The translations under genes were made by a program, and so were the position numbers. Below the pieces are notes generated by a model. It saw nothing but the letters and a program-made list of their open reading frames with translations. It did no database searches and was not told the DNA's origin. 64,000 nucleotides of DNA from Fomitopsis serialis. Lineage: Eukaryota; Basidiomycota; Agaricomycetes; Polyporales; Fomitopsidaceae. Below, piece by piece: positions 9,841 through 21,600 of the stretch (position 1 is its first letter; the number at the start of each line of letters is the position of its first letter). The DNA lies in NCBI RefSeq assembly GCF_022376445.1, contig NW_025955035.1, forward strand, positions 1 through 64,000, written 5' to 3'.

Positions 9841-10466
9841 CATTCCTCATGCCCGCCCTTGCTCGATTCGTGGTGGAGTCGATCACGCCGGCGTTGACTC
9901 GTAGCGAAGTCGAAGCCCGCGCTGTCAAAATACGGTTCCCATCCTCGACTCTTCCCGTCTTCCACAGCATCAAATTTCGTAACCAGGACTACTACGGCAA
10001 TGATACCCTCGACTCAATCCATGCGCATCCGCGGCGAATGGGCCGGAATGGCAACATCGCTTCACCTGCGCGCTTTGACACCGCACTTGTGCATGTTCGG
10101 AATACTGACGAGCCGAGCACTGGACTGCAAGGTGCGTGGCTACAGACGGACCACCATTGACTTACTGACAGTGTACTAATGGCAGATTTGCGAGTAGGCC
10201 AAGTGCGCGCAATCTTCTCACTTACGAAGAACGATGTGCAACAACTGTTCCCTCCTGGCGTCCAGGTACCGCGCCACCTCGTCTACATTGAATGGTTCTC
10301 GAGCTTCTCTGCTGACGCCGACGAGCGGTATCAGATGTACAGAGTGAAGAAGTTGACGGGGTCTGCGAAGATCGCCTCCGTGGTACCACTTACACTAGTC
10401 AAGCAGAGTGTACACCTGTATCCGAAATGGGGTAAAGTCAGGCCATATAGGCATAAGTTTGTATGA
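9841..10466 (+). pseudogene. Plavaka-type transposase, 3' part
   Basis: This continues the transposase frame after the insertion: exon 9841-10131, a 54-nt intron (GTGCGT...TGGCAG) and exon 10186-10466, stop TGA. The conserved C-terminal Plavaka blocks are present: PALARFVV, PVFHSIKF, ARFDTALV, LRVGQVRAIF, LFPPGVQVPRHLVYIEWF and a SVHLYPKWG ending. The frame joins 8,279 across the GCGA duplication without a base missing. The stop codon lies within 25 bp of the inverted-repeat sequence at 10,490. Confidence 0.85.
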
Positions 10467-10489
10467 TATCCTTGTGGTGAGCACGGAGT

Positions 10490-10507
10490 GATCATACATA
10501 AACTCCA
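10490..10507. repeat. inverted repeat, left arm
   Basis: GATCATACATAAACTCCA is an exact inverted copy of 13,275-13,292. Similarity continues about 30 bp outward and some way inward. Several TCATACAT / ATGTATGA motifs lie close by. It may be a terminal or subterminal repeat of a transposon occupying 10.47-13.3 kb, or the right terminal repeat of Plavaka with a second copy further on. Confidence 0.6.
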
Positions 10508-10879
10508 GTACTTACCTGCAGCTGTTTTCATACATGAGCTGCCACTCGCTCATGTAAAAGCGAGGCGCCGTCATGTATGAACGAGGCGCCGTCGGTCGTT
10601 ACCTGATATGGCAGGTACCCCGGGCTAGCCCGGCCCCTTTGTCCCCGGCGGGGCGGTACCACTGACGCGCGATGCGAGGCTACCCCATATGGATGCACAT
10701 CGGGGTCAGCGCATCTGAGATCAGGTACGATCTCGGATCCCCTGCGCCGCCGCCTGCGTGGCGTCTGCCTCGGACAAGCCCGGAAGGCCGCAACCAGCCG
10801 AGCGAGCGGCGAGCGGCGAGCGGTTCCGCCCGCCGTTTGCAACCTCCTTGCGACCTCCACCATGCCGCGTCGACCACCG

Positions 10880-11700
10880 CCGGATCACCGACGTCGCAAG
10901 AGCACAGCGCGTACGACGACGGCAAGCATGTAGGGTCACTGCCATGCACGCAGGCGCAGCCGACGAACGGCGGGTGGATGTGTCTGCGAGGAGCTGGTAT
11001 CGAGGTGAGTGTAGACGCACACGAGCATCGAATGAACTGACCATGCTTACAGGACGCGGCGATGCGCAGGACATGCGCGTCGACCGTGAGCACGCAGGGC
11101 CAATGCCTCGCGTGCAAGCGCAGCCGACGGTAGACCGCAGGTACGGGTGCGAGCACGAGCGCGTGAGCAGGCGGGCGGGCGGGCGGGCACTCGCGCGCGC
11201 TGCGAGCAGGCTGATGGGTGGGACAGATAAGTATGCGGATGGGTAGTAGAGCGGACAGGTGAGCGAGCGGATAGGTAGGAGAGCAAGCAGACGGACAAGC
11301 GGCCAGACAACAGCACATGCCCACCGCGAACGCACTGGGCAAATGCCCACCGCGCAGACACAGCCGACAGATGCCCACGCAGGCGAGCAAGCAAACCGGC
11401 ATACGGGCGCGCAGGCGGGCGTGCATGCAGGCGAGCGGATGGACGAGCGGGAGGGCGAGCAGACGGGCAGATGGGCAGACGGGCGGCCGAACAGACGGGC
11501 GGCCGAACAGACGGGCGGCCGAACAGACGGGCGGACAACCGGACGAGTTAGATAAGCCGGAAAGTAGGCCAGCGAGTGGATGGACGAGCAGGAGGGTGAA
11601 CGGACGAGAGAGCGGGCGGACAAGTGGGAGCTCGAGGGCGGACAAGCGGGCGCCGGGCGGGCGGACGAGAGGGCAAGCACCGAGCGTGGACCAACACGTA
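10880..11700. repeat. GC-rich degenerate repeat block with GGGCA..TGCCC palindromes
   Basis: The block is built from short degenerate CGG/GCG-type units (for example GGACGGGCGGCCGAACAGAC three times at 11,480-11,540). It also has longer units containing CCGAC...GCGCAGG-type sequence next to a palindromic core at 11,337-11,348 and 11,097-11,108. Long open frames occur on both strands, but they encode only monotonous Arg/Pro/Ser/Cys strings and are not genes. The same family recurs at 19.4-20.5 kb in the opposite orientation. Confidence 0.65.
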
Positions 11701-13274
11701 CAACGAGTGTTAGAATACAGTACTAGTAGTACTAGTAGTAGGAACATAATCTATGTCACTGGAATGCTATCGCCTATGATTGCTATCAACGAGAACAGTG
11801 TATATTGCGCCGCAACACCGGTTATGACTCGAGACTCAAAGAACCAGTACAGTACAGTAATGTAGAGTCTAGACATCCCTACCATACACGAGAATAGTCT
11901 GTACCGCATCTCATCTGTTCTTTAGATTCAGTGTATGCCACTATACATACATCTAGTACCTATTCCAACTTACAGAAGATGCATACACAGTGCAAAGGAC
12001 CCAGAACGCGAGTCGCACGTATGTTGCAGGCCTAAGTAGGACCGTTAAACGCGTTCTGATTGGCCAGGAACAGCCCGAGCACATCGGGGTTGCCAAGTTT
12101 GGTGAAGCAACAAATAGATACAAACGTTCGGTTTACCGGGGCGCCCGCAAAGCTCACCCAGTTGCTACCACAACTCTACCATCTACCCGCCCTGGACCGA
12201 CCGTTGGACCAGCCCAAATGGGGCGTCGACCAGCCCAAACCTCGGCGCATTGACTAGCACGAATGGCGCGTCAGCGGATGCCGGATACAAGTCACGGCAC
12301 GTCAGTGAGTATGTACTGCTAGTGGTACGTCAACCAGCACGAATGACGGTGCGTCGAGCAGTACGAATGGCGCGTCGACGGGTACGTATGGTGGCGCGTC
12401 GATGATTGTGAACCACACATTGACTGGTGTGAACAGGGCGTTGGCCGGCCGTCAACAAGGCACTTCGCACTGCGAGCGAGCCCTTGAATAGGGCAGGCGA
12501 TGCGCGGGAGGCTGTGGGTGACCGAGGACGACACTTGGAGAATTGCAGGGACTCCTGTGGGCGATGGGTGCGGGTGGGGCAGCAACATGCGGGGCAGCGA
12601 TTGGTGGGACGGCGGCGGCGATGAACAGGTGGGCGACGGACGGAGACATGGTAGTGCTGAGGGCATAGACAATGTTGCGTTGTAGAGATCCTCGTCCACT
12701 TGTTCCAGATGTACCATACGTAGTCGATATCTTAACTGAGTACTACAGAATTTGTGTTGAATCGCAGCATTTGTTGGCGCTTCAAACATACCAAATCGGG
12801 ATGGCCACTTCATGACTTCATTTTCGGCGCAAATCACAGCACTGAGACTTGAATTGATAAGCAAACAAATGAATAAAAGGCCACAATATGTGTCATGGGG
12901 CGCGACATGTGCAGTGCATATGTCGTGCAGCACAACATACGTGCCGTAATACGCGCTGTATTTATTCGGATCCCGATATACTGACTATTCAGGCACTGTG
13001 CTTACATAATGAGTCGCGGCTATTTACGGTGCCGTACCTAGCTCTAATACTAGGACGTGTCAGATCAAGCAGATCGCAAATCGCGATTGCACGCGCCCGA
13101 TGCCCTCGCAGCGCGCAACAGCTCCTATTTAGGGCTGCCGCCGCCACCGCAAGCTGCCGCTGACAGTGGATCACCCGGGCTGTCCCTAAAGGGCAGTCGC
13201 CCTTTCGGGTAGTGAGCGAGACGCCGGCTCCAGTTATTACAGCACCTTTATACATGAAGGCTTGCTGTGAGTTC
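11701..13274. other. no gene supported
   Basis: Mixed sequence between the GC-rich block and the right inverted repeat. Around 12,200-12,440 there are repeated short GCACGAATGGCGCGTC-like phrases (a small degenerate direct repeat). A GC-rich hairpin-like stretch lies at 13,170-13,210. No gene was found. Confidence 0.4.
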
Positions 13275-13292
13275 TGGAGTTTATGTATGATC
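13275..13292. repeat. inverted repeat, right arm
   Basis: Exact reverse complement of 10,490-10,507. Beyond it the sequence GGATTCATACATGATTC continues the similarity to the left arm. Confidence 0.6.
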
Positions 13293-13741
13293 CATTTGTG
13301 CTAAGCACAGGGATTCATACATGATTCTGCCAGCATCTGGTGGTAAAGTCGCTCCGAGACACTGGACGACTGATACCGTATTAGATGAATGCACAACGTT
13401 CTACCTTAATCAGTACAAGGATCCTCATAGTTTCTATAATCTGTACTAGCATCCTTACGATACACGGTATTCTGTGCAATGCAACTTGATTCTCTGTATC
13501 GTCAGAATTAACGAAAATTATGGCGCTTCTCTGCATTGTTGTGCTGCTTCTCGGAATTTGTCAGAATTCTCAAATGGAGGTTTTCCCGATGACCCCTTTG
13601 CTCTCCCTCGTCTTCACCCTCACGACGACGGAGAACCCCGGAAATCACGAATACGAAACACGATGTGCTGAAGCTTTATGGGTGCGCTCGATTGCAGCTG
13701 CTGCAGATGGTATAGTGCGATGCTGACATGGTGTTGCAATA

Positions 13742-15073
13742 GAGGTCCAACGATTCCCCAACGCAGCAAGTGCTGAGGCGCTTCGCCCACTTTGCGATGT
13801 TCGTGGAACGTATTAGCATCCCGCATCCGGAGTGCATAGACCCTACACTCTTTCTTATCCTCTCTGAAGCTAGCGCAGGCGAGCCGCTCCTCCCGATGCT
13901 CAGAGAGATTAGATGCTCGTGCACAGTCTCACCGTTCTTCGACACAACTATTCTTTCCCTTGTAGGGCCCGCACTTCGACAATTGATAATATTTGAAGAG
14001 CCAAGGCTACTCGAGACCGCCGTCGAGGCCCACGCGGTCAGGCGAATACTCTGCGGACTACCCTCCAAAGCTCCTGCGCTGCAAGATCTTCGCATATACC
14101 ACCGCATCCGCGATGTCTCGCCAATTTCGTCGATCGGCCAACTCCGCGGACTCCGCACACTACGCATAAAATCATGGTCGGAGGCATCGTGGTTCGCACC
14201 ACTCATGTCCGTGCTGGCCAAGCTGGAGCATCTACGTGATCTGGTTCTTCCCCTTGACCACTGGGACGCGAACACGACCGAGACACCGATTACCGATAGC
14301 TTCCCCCAGCTGCGGAGGCTGAAGCTTGACGGTCTATGGTACAAAGGCGCGCTGTGCATTGGGTCGATGGCATCGAACATGCCACCTGCTCGGCTGGAAT
14401 ACCTTGAAATACCCGTGCCGTCCTCAACAGCTTTGCGGAGGACTACAGCGCATTCGAAGACCTCGTCACCGCATGTGCCGGGACATTAAGCACGCTCAGA
14501 GTCGAATTGGGGCCGGGCAGAGCTGCGGGCCCCGGTCAAGGCAGTGCCCCCATGCCAGCATCCAACCTTCTGCCACCTCTGATGCAGCTCCGTCATCTGC
14601 AGTTATGCGAGATCTGCATACCTTCGGGCAACGTATCATTCACGGACGACGACCTACACTCCATCCGAGAAGCGTGGCCACTCCTTCAGATTTTCATAGT
14701 CTCCTGCCAGCTCAATCCGTACACGCCAGACTGTGCCCCTTCCTTTCGCAGAGTTGTTGACCTTCTGCGGGACTGTCCTCGTCTCACGGTCCTCAAGCTC
14801 CCGGCCGTAGCCATCAACGGGGAGGTGTTATACTGTCCATCGGTCAAAACTCTACCTAAAGGGGTCGTGGTCAAGGATGATGACATCCGAGATCCTGGAA
14901 CGTTTGCGGGGGTCATGAGATCACTGTTTCCCGCTATTAGTGTTAGCGAGGATGCCCTGGAGGTCGCACGCACGCTGTCGTCCGAGCGGTGGTGCGCAGT
15001 TTTGTCTGCACTGAAGGATAATCGGATATACGCGTACACTGCTTACCATCGTTATATAGTAACTCTACAGTAA
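13742..15073 (+). pseudogene. LRR / F-box-associated type protein, 5' truncated and frameshifted
   Basis: The frame from the acceptor CAATAG (ends 13,741) runs to about 14,415 and encodes leucine-rich stretches such as LPMLREI, LRQLIIF, LRGLRTLRIKS, FPQLRRLKLDG and RLEYLEI. After about 14,415 the protein continues in the +1 frame (VLNSFAEDYSAFEDL, LMQLRHLQL, CPRLTVLKLP) to TAA at 15,071. One missing base near CCCGTGCCGTCC (14,412-14,423) explains the switch. Such proteins are very common in Agaricomycetes, usually with an N-terminal F-box. No convincing F-box exon was seen upstream, so the 5' end is missing or lies in the poorly defined 13.47-13.74 kb region. Function cannot be inferred. Confidence 0.55.
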
Positions 15074-15271
15074 GCACGCGGAGGCATGGCTTATGATACT
15101 TAGGTAGATCGCTCCCATATTTATTAGTATCGTGGCTACGATCTGGCACCGGCAGCGACCGTATGTACACCATATATGGCGCGTGAGATGCCTTTTGGAG
15201 AGGGTACGGAACGTGACGTCACCACAGGGCGCGTAGTGACGCACGCGGAGCCCCCGCCGCGACGTCCTCCT

Positions 15272-15278
15272 TATATAA
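15272..15278 (+). promoter_or_regulatory. TATA box of the mitochondrial-targeted protein gene
   Basis: TATATAA lies 76 bp upstream of the ATG at 15,354. CCGCCATGATC around the start is a good translation start context. Confidence 0.6.
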
Positions 15279-15353
15279 CCTTCCGCCCGCTGCCCCCATG
15301 CCACCGTCTTCAACAACAACCGGCCGTTCTCCAACTACCAGAAACCACCCGCC

Positions 15354-16642
15354 ATGATCTCCCCTCGCATCGTCCGCCTCTCCGCCAACCGCGCCCTCGC
15401 CGCCCGCCCATACGCAGGCACGTCCGCGCGCTACCTCCACAGCACGACCATCGCGCGTATAGGCGGCACAGAAGCACCCGGAAGGGACCCGCAGCTGTCG
15501 CAAGGGACAGTGAGGAAGGAGGAGAACCTCCACCCCGGCGACGTCCAAGACCAGGCCGCCCGTTCGGGCCAATCGAGCGCGAACAAGTCCCCGCTCGACG
15601 CCGCGTCTGGAGCGAAGGGAAAGAAAGCAAGCCAGGAGGGTTTCTCTGGCAACCAAGAGGGTGTCGGGTTTGCCGAGCAGGTCGGCGGCGCGAGCTCTAG
15701 TGGTCAGCGGAACGCAGGGGAGGGCGCCGGCGGGAAGGAGGAGGCAACGCCACCGGGGTTCCTCGATGCCGTGAAGAGTACGCTCGGCTTTAAGACGACG
15801 AGCGGGGAGGTGAAGCAGAACCGTGATGGCGGAGAAGGAGTCACGGGGACAGGGACGTTTGCTGGGCTGAAGGGCGAGCAGAAACAGAACAAGCACGGCG
15901 GAAGGGGTTTCCACACCAGTGCGCGGACGGCGATGGCGGCGGATACGACCACGGCGGGCCAGGCGCCCGACGCGAGCAGGCAGCCGAAGGACCGTACGTA
16001 CGCTGAGCAAAATGAACACTTGAAACACCGGGAGGCTGATTCGTCCCGGGAATCGAAAGGCAAGGGGAATGCTGCGGAGAAGCCCAGCTTGCCATCTCAC
16101 AAAGTGCGTTCCATACATGCTATGGCCCATGTTGTAGAACTTACTTGGAAGCAGTTTGATGACAAGGTGTCCTCGAGCCAGCAACGCTCCTTCCATACCT
16201 CCGCGCGTCGTCCCGAACAGAAGCATACGGCCGAGTCGTACTTCAAAGACGTGGACGACTCGCCCCCGCAATCATCCAAAACGCACCAAGTCGACTCGAG
16301 CGACAACAAACTGGTGACGCCGAACGAACTGGAGCCGGGCGAGTCCTCCGATAAAGGTTCGCAGACCAAGGAGTACCAAACTGTGAGTGCCGTCCTGGGG
16401 TAGCCTTGTCTTGCGCTCTGGCTGCATTTCCGGAGTTGCTGAGTGTGCTAACACTTATGCTCTTGGTATAGGCCGACAAGGACGAGCCGTATGACGTTCC
16501 GGGCAAGAACGAGGAGCAGAAGCTGAAGTATGGCGGCACGAGCAGGGAGAAGCCGCATGCAGGTGAAGGGAACACCATCAGCAAGCCGGGATCCGGGCCC
16601 CAGGGAGACACTGCTGGGGGCCACCGTCCAGAGCGCAACTGA
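15354..16642 (+). CDS. predicted mitochondrial protein with repeated FHTSAR motifs
   Basis: Exons 15354-16103, 16155-16382 and 16472-16642 give 382 aa with no broken frame (introns 51 and 89 nt, phase 0). The N-terminus (MISPRIVRLSANRALAARPY) is an Arg/Ala-rich amphipathic mitochondrial presequence, followed by RYLHSTTIARI, the usual cleavage-region signature of fungal mitochondrial proteins. The rest is hydrophilic, rich in Gly, Lys, Glu and Ser, and probably disordered. It repeats RGFHTSART and RSFHTSARR in the interior (exons 1 and 2), each resembling the presequence cleavage motif. A GFLDAVKSTLGFKTTSGEVKQ-like amphipathic segment lies near residues 138-160. I do not recognise the family; a matrix stress or LEA-like protein is one possibility. 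Confidence 0.8.
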
Positions 16643-17424
16643 AAGCTTTCAGAGACGTACATGAATGATGGTCGCGATGGAATCAATAGGGGTTGAGTGG
16701 ATGTGGATGTTTCGTCAAGACATGTGGCACCTGGCCTAAGGTTGTACATTATGAGCTATTATTTGATCAAGCATGCGAAGGACTTAGGGTAGTGCAACGA
16801 TGATCCCTGTAGTGACTGTATGCCGTCAATCCCTCGTCTGGCCGTTTCTGTCACGTCAGCCTTAGTCCGCCAAGTACTGCCAACAGTACCTCGCCAACTA
16901 CAGACGGCGATGCAACATGGTTGGTATTCTAAGCGAAGCGAGGCACGAGCGTCGCGTAGAAGTGAGTCTACGCATGCAGGAGGAGATTTAGGCGCGCATC
17001 GCTCTCCTCTGCGCGCCCACTCGGACGACCGCTCTCGAAGGCTCCGCGGCCGCTACACCCTTCGAATAGCTCTCGTTTTCTTCCACTAAGACTACACCAC
17101 TTGTAGCTTACAGGAAGGGGACTATGGTACAACCTTCGCTCATCAATCCCGATGGCGACGAAGAGCCGGATTATGTGAGCAACGACCAAATGATTGTACC
17201 ACTCACAAATGCGTGGAGGATGGTCAACACAGAGTCGTAGTCTCTGTCTCGCAAGCTTGTCCGACATGAGCATCCAGCTGAGCGAGCAGCGGTTGCCATT
17301 GTGGACTGTCCGACTCCGAGTCCTTCGACCGCCGCCCAGTGCTCCGTCACCAGCGCTCTCGCTCACTGGTCGCCGGGCGGGACCAACCCGCTGAGTTTCT
17401 TTCATGCTGCACGCAACACGCTTA
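16643..17424. other. no gene supported
   Basis: Downstream of the mitochondrial protein gene. There are short open frames only, without recognisable content. Confidence 0.4.
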
Positions 17425-17905
17425 CACTGGCTCGCGTCGGCACGAGCATCGCTAGCTCGTGTCATGCACACGCGAGTCAGGCTGGAGGCAACATGCTTAC
17501 ACTGGACGCAGTATGCTTCACTGGCTCGTGTCAGCACGAGCTCATAGCCAGCGAGTGTCACACACGAGTCAGGCTGGACGCAGCAGGCTTATACTGGCTC
17601 GCGTCAGCACGAGCTCATAGCCAGCGAGTGTCACACCGGGTCAGGCTGGACGCAGTATGCTTACACCGGCTCGTGTCAGCACGAGCTCATAGCCAGCGAG
17701 TGTCACACACGGGTCGGGCTGGACGCAGCACGCTTACACTGGCTCGTGTCGGCACGAGCATAACACGCTCGTGTCATTCACTGCACACGAGTCAGGAGCA
17801 TGCAGCAGCAGCATGCTTACACTGGCACTGGCTCGTGTCGGCACGAGCGTAACGAACTCGTGTCATCCACTGCACACGAGTCAGGCTGGACACACCGGGT
17901 TCGAT
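17425..17905. repeat. minisatellite, about six copies of a ~70-bp unit
   Basis: The unit contains CTGGCTCGTGTCAGCACGAG, a CAGCGAGTGTCACACACGAG segment and GTCAGGCTGGACGCAGCA, and ends with (T)GCTTACA. Copies 2-4 are the most alike; the first and last two have small insertions and substitutions. CTCGTGTCRGCACGAG within the unit is itself an inverted repeat. Open frames through the array are artefacts of the repeat. Confidence 0.85.
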
Positions 17906-18635
17906 GAGCACGACACGGCACTGCTCCTCCTAGGGTCAGCGGAGCGATGTTTGCTTCGCGGCGCCCATCCGGCGGGACTCTGCGAACCGGTTGATCAGCA
18001 ATACGGGTCATTGGCGTCGTCAGTGTTGGACACTGACTCACAGAGCATGTACGACGAGGCTCGTCGGCTTCTGGACTGGGGGTAACGGCTTCGCCGCAAC
18101 GCGCCGCCGTACTCGACGTCTTCATATTGGGTATCGCGGCTCACCCGTTGCCCCTCAGGTCCAGGCACACTCTTCGAGTCGGGCAGCCCTGCGGGCTGCG
18201 CCCCACACCGCCAATCATTCCCCTCTCGCTCTCTTGCAACTGACCATCCAAGCTCACTCAGTAATAATGAGGCGGGCTGCTGGTACGCCTCGCTTCACAC
18301 GTGACCGTCATATCCGCCACGCCGGTCATCGTATCCCAGTGCATAGAGGGCCGTAACAAGGCCGTACTGACGGTAATAAGTCGTCAGTATCAGTGATGTT
18401 CAAATTGCACGCCCAACTGAACAACCTTCACCTACTGATAACACTCCTCGACAACGTTGCAGCCTGACGACTCGTACTTCCATACGTTTTCCCTCGCAAC
18501 CCATACGGCAACGCCAGCTTAATGTGTTGCTGCTCGCGTCGTGTGCTCCTGCAATGTCAACATGCACCTGCTAATGCAGCTTTACGACATTCCCTACGCC
18601 AATCAGAGTTGAGCGTCGGTAACAACATAAACATA
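17906..18635. other. no gene supported
   Basis: Between the minisatellite and the left end of the pogo-like element. No coding sequence or clear repeat was seen. Confidence 0.4.
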
Positions 18636-18661
18636 CAGTCTATCACCGTCAAACGAGACAC
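18636..18661 (+). repeat. left terminal inverted repeat of the pogo-like element
   Basis: 26 bp, identical to the reverse complement of 23,089-23,114. Preceded by TA. Confidence 0.85.
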
Positions 18662-19379
18662 GACCGTCAAACGAGACACGCGGCTCTGAGATGTGTATCA
18701 CCGCACTTACGCCCATACAAACTAAATGTAAATTAAGTTCCTTGTGCTCTCGTACACCCACAAAAAGCATCGCGCGTGAGATGCAGTGTTGGCTGTGTTA
18801 TTTGAGTAAATGTTGCACCGTTACACCCTTCCAGAACTGTCCCGAATACTTGTGACTATATCAATACCGTCGAGAGACCGTTTTTGTTACAAAAAAGTGC
18901 GGAATACACAAAACGAATGTACATCTAGCTTATCTGAAAGTTCTGGAGAGATCGGTCAGACAATGAATGATATCGAGCACGAGAGATGTGGACGTGAAGG
19001 TGAGCGTCAACATTGTGCAGTTCGCCCAAGGAGCCACAAGATACTGTAGTACATCGGGAAAACCCCCATTTGGGAATTCGTGATAAGTGACCAGCAATCG
19101 AACCGATTCGAACGAATACACAGAAAGTTGCTAATGTCTGAACATTCCGCGGTATCGTGAATATCTACAAGAATTGTGAGACTTCAGTCATTCATGCTAC
19201 ACTAAACCTGATAATGTCGAAGTAATGCATGTATATTCTCAGGTGGCTCGACTCACACAGCGCAAATCGGGAATAGAGACTACAGTACGCAGGAAAGATT
19301 ACACCATAACGAGCTTCCACCGTACGTCCTCAAGGCCTCATCGAGCAGGTAAACTTGTCCCAGCCGCCCTCGGTGGGCG

Positions 19380-20480
19380 GGTGGAACTCGCCCGAATACT
19401 AGCAGCGCGGCATGCCCTGCCCACCATCGCGATCACCCGCTTTGCTCACGCGCCCGCCTCGCCCGCCCGTCCGCCTCGCCTGCCCGTCCGCCTGCCCGTC
19501 CGCCTGCTTGCCCGTCCACACTTGCGCCCGCGCCCACGATCCGCCCGTCGGCTGCGCTTGCGCGCAGGGCATTCGCCCTGCGTGCTCGCTGTTGTCATGT
19601 GTGTCGCGTCCTCAGGCGTGCGGTCCATTCGTCGATTGTGTTTGTGGCCCGGCATTCGTCCTACACGCTCGCTATTGCCGCGCATATCAACGCCCGCTTG
19701 TACACCCCACTCAGTGTCTCCGCCCGCTTACTTGTGTTCCCGCTCTTCCGCCTGTTTGCCTACCTACCCACGCGTTCGTCGGCCGTGTCTGTGCACTGGG
19801 CAAACGCCCAGCGCACTCGCGGTTCGCGTGCATGTGGTGTTGGCCTGCGCCCTGTGCCCGCTCGTTTGCCCTCGCATCCGATTGCCCGCTCATGGGCATC
19901 TGCGGGGGAACGGGCGGGGCGGGTGGCAGTCAGTGAGGGAGGACGGAAACGGAGACGAGGGAAGGTCGTACTGCCCTTGCTAGACTACGCGTTCTGCGCG
20001 TCGAATTGGCGGATCCGACGAGAGCGAGGGTGCATGAGCGAGGGAGAGGGAGAGGGGCGAGGGGCACGGTGAAGTGTGTCGGAAGGGGCGCAGGGCAAAT
20101 GACTGCGGGATGGACAAGCACGGGGTCAGGATAGTCATCGTTTGGTGGTCGACACCCACCGGCATTCGTAATACTCACCTGCTTGTCCGCTCGCAGCCCT
20201 GCTTGCCAGCTTTCCCGCCCACTCGCCCGCCCATTTACCCGCCTGCTCGCCCGCCCGGCCGCCCGGTCGTATGCAGTCTCTTCGCTCTTCCGCACCACGC
20301 CCGCTCGTCGGCCGTGTCTACACGCAGGGCATTGGCCCCGCGTGCTCACCGTCGTCGTGCGCGTCGTGCAGCAGCACGTCGCTGCACCCTGTGCTCGCTA
20401 TAAGCATACCTGCTCGCGTATGTTTGTACTCACCTCTCCTGCCCTTCGCTTGCGTGCCCCTGTCGCTCAGGGCAGGATTT
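19380..20480. repeat. GC-rich degenerate repeat block, second copy family
   Basis: Composed of CGCCCGCC/TGCCCGTC-type units with three embedded palindromic cores (19,567-19,578; 19,798-19,809; 20,327-20,338). Each core lies beside GTCGGCYGTGTCTGCGC-like sequence, as in 10.9-11.7 kb but inverted. Apparent long proteins (Leu/Pro/Arg/Cys strings) are repeat artefacts. Confidence 0.6.
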
Positions 20481-21050
20481 GCGTGCACATCTGTTGTCGT
20501 GCGAGTCTAGGTTCACGCGCGTTCAGTTTGCATGTCGGTCGGGCTACGCTGTCCGTTATGGCGGCGGAAGTGTCTTGTGACTTGTCGTACTTAAGTCTGG
20601 ACACGCAGGCGAGTTGGAGAGGTGACGAGGAGGAGAAGGCCCAACGAAGGACTTGTACAAAACAGCAAAAGGCGAGAGACGCCCAGTGAGCGCGTGACGG
20701 CTTCGAACTCCGACATGCCACGTCGCACCTGCGTAGACTCCCTGCATCCTCGAGTCGTCCTCTCGCTGCGATCATCCAAGCCCGTCGACCCACTATTCAG
20801 CTAATGTGCTATAGCTCTGACCTGCTCATAGGCTCGCCTTTCACTGAGCGTATAGAGCGCACGGCTCTCTGCACCTTCACTCTCGCGCCCATCCGCTGAC
20901 TTTAATGTTTTTCGCGCTTGGGCAACCTCTGGACGTGTCAAGCCCCGCCGCATCTGCATCTCAAACCGACCGCGAGGGGGTGCGACCCCTCCATGCGTCT
21001 TGCAGCCGCCCGGCTTCCACAGTCGCAACGAACAAGCATCGCTGCGCCGG
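20481..21050. other. no gene supported
   Basis: Interior of the pogo-like element between two GC-rich repeat blocks. There are short overlapping frames on both strands with no recognisable domain. Confidence 0.35.
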
Positions 21051-21059
21051 CCTGCAACT

Positions 21060-21600
21060 GCCCGCCCACGCACACATGCACACCCACCCGCATGATCGCC
21101 CGTACATACGCATACCCACCCGCCCTATCGCCTCGTCTGCTCTCACTTGCTCGTATGTCTACTCGCTGGCTCGCCCTGTCACCCACTTGCCTACTTGTAC
21201 ACCTGCCGGCCAGTTCCCCGCCGCAGCCCCTGAAGTCAACTGCGAGGTAGCGCAACCTGTCCCGGGTGCATCTCGCAACTGCCCGACCCCAGACCTCGTG
21301 ACGTACAGAGAACACTGCGTCTGCACCCATGCTAAACGTGAAGGCCTGCCTGCTGAGTTCTTGCTGACCTGTCCACTTGCCCACTTACTGGCTCTGTTGC
21401 TCGCCTACTGGCTCTGTTGCCCGCTCACTTGCTTCTCGCCCACTCGCTTCTCGGCCACTCACTTGCGCAATTACCCCTTGTCCGCCCGCACGTATGCTTG
21501 CTCACACAATCCTCCATCCATCCAACTTCCTGCACGGACACATGCGCGCCCACCTGCCTGCTTACCCGGCTCCTCGGCAGCTTAGCTCTTCACCTGGCTG
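21060..21600. repeat. degenerate CACTTGCC / GCCCGC repeat tract
   Basis: Short units such as CCCACTTGCC, ACTGGCTCTGTTGC and CTCGCCCACTCGCTTCTCG repeat irregularly. The tract lies inside the pogo-like element. Open frames here (for example 20,905-21,585) are not considered genes. Confidence 0.5.

Noticed and set aside
10680..11747. 355-codon open frame on the minus strand (and overlapping frames on both strands)
   Set aside because: All encode repetitive Leu/Pro/Arg/Cys/Ser strings from the degenerate GC-rich repeat and have no start or splice logic.
19225..21585. several 100-250-codon frames inside the pogo-like element
   Set aside because: Same repeat-derived composition in every frame. 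No domains.
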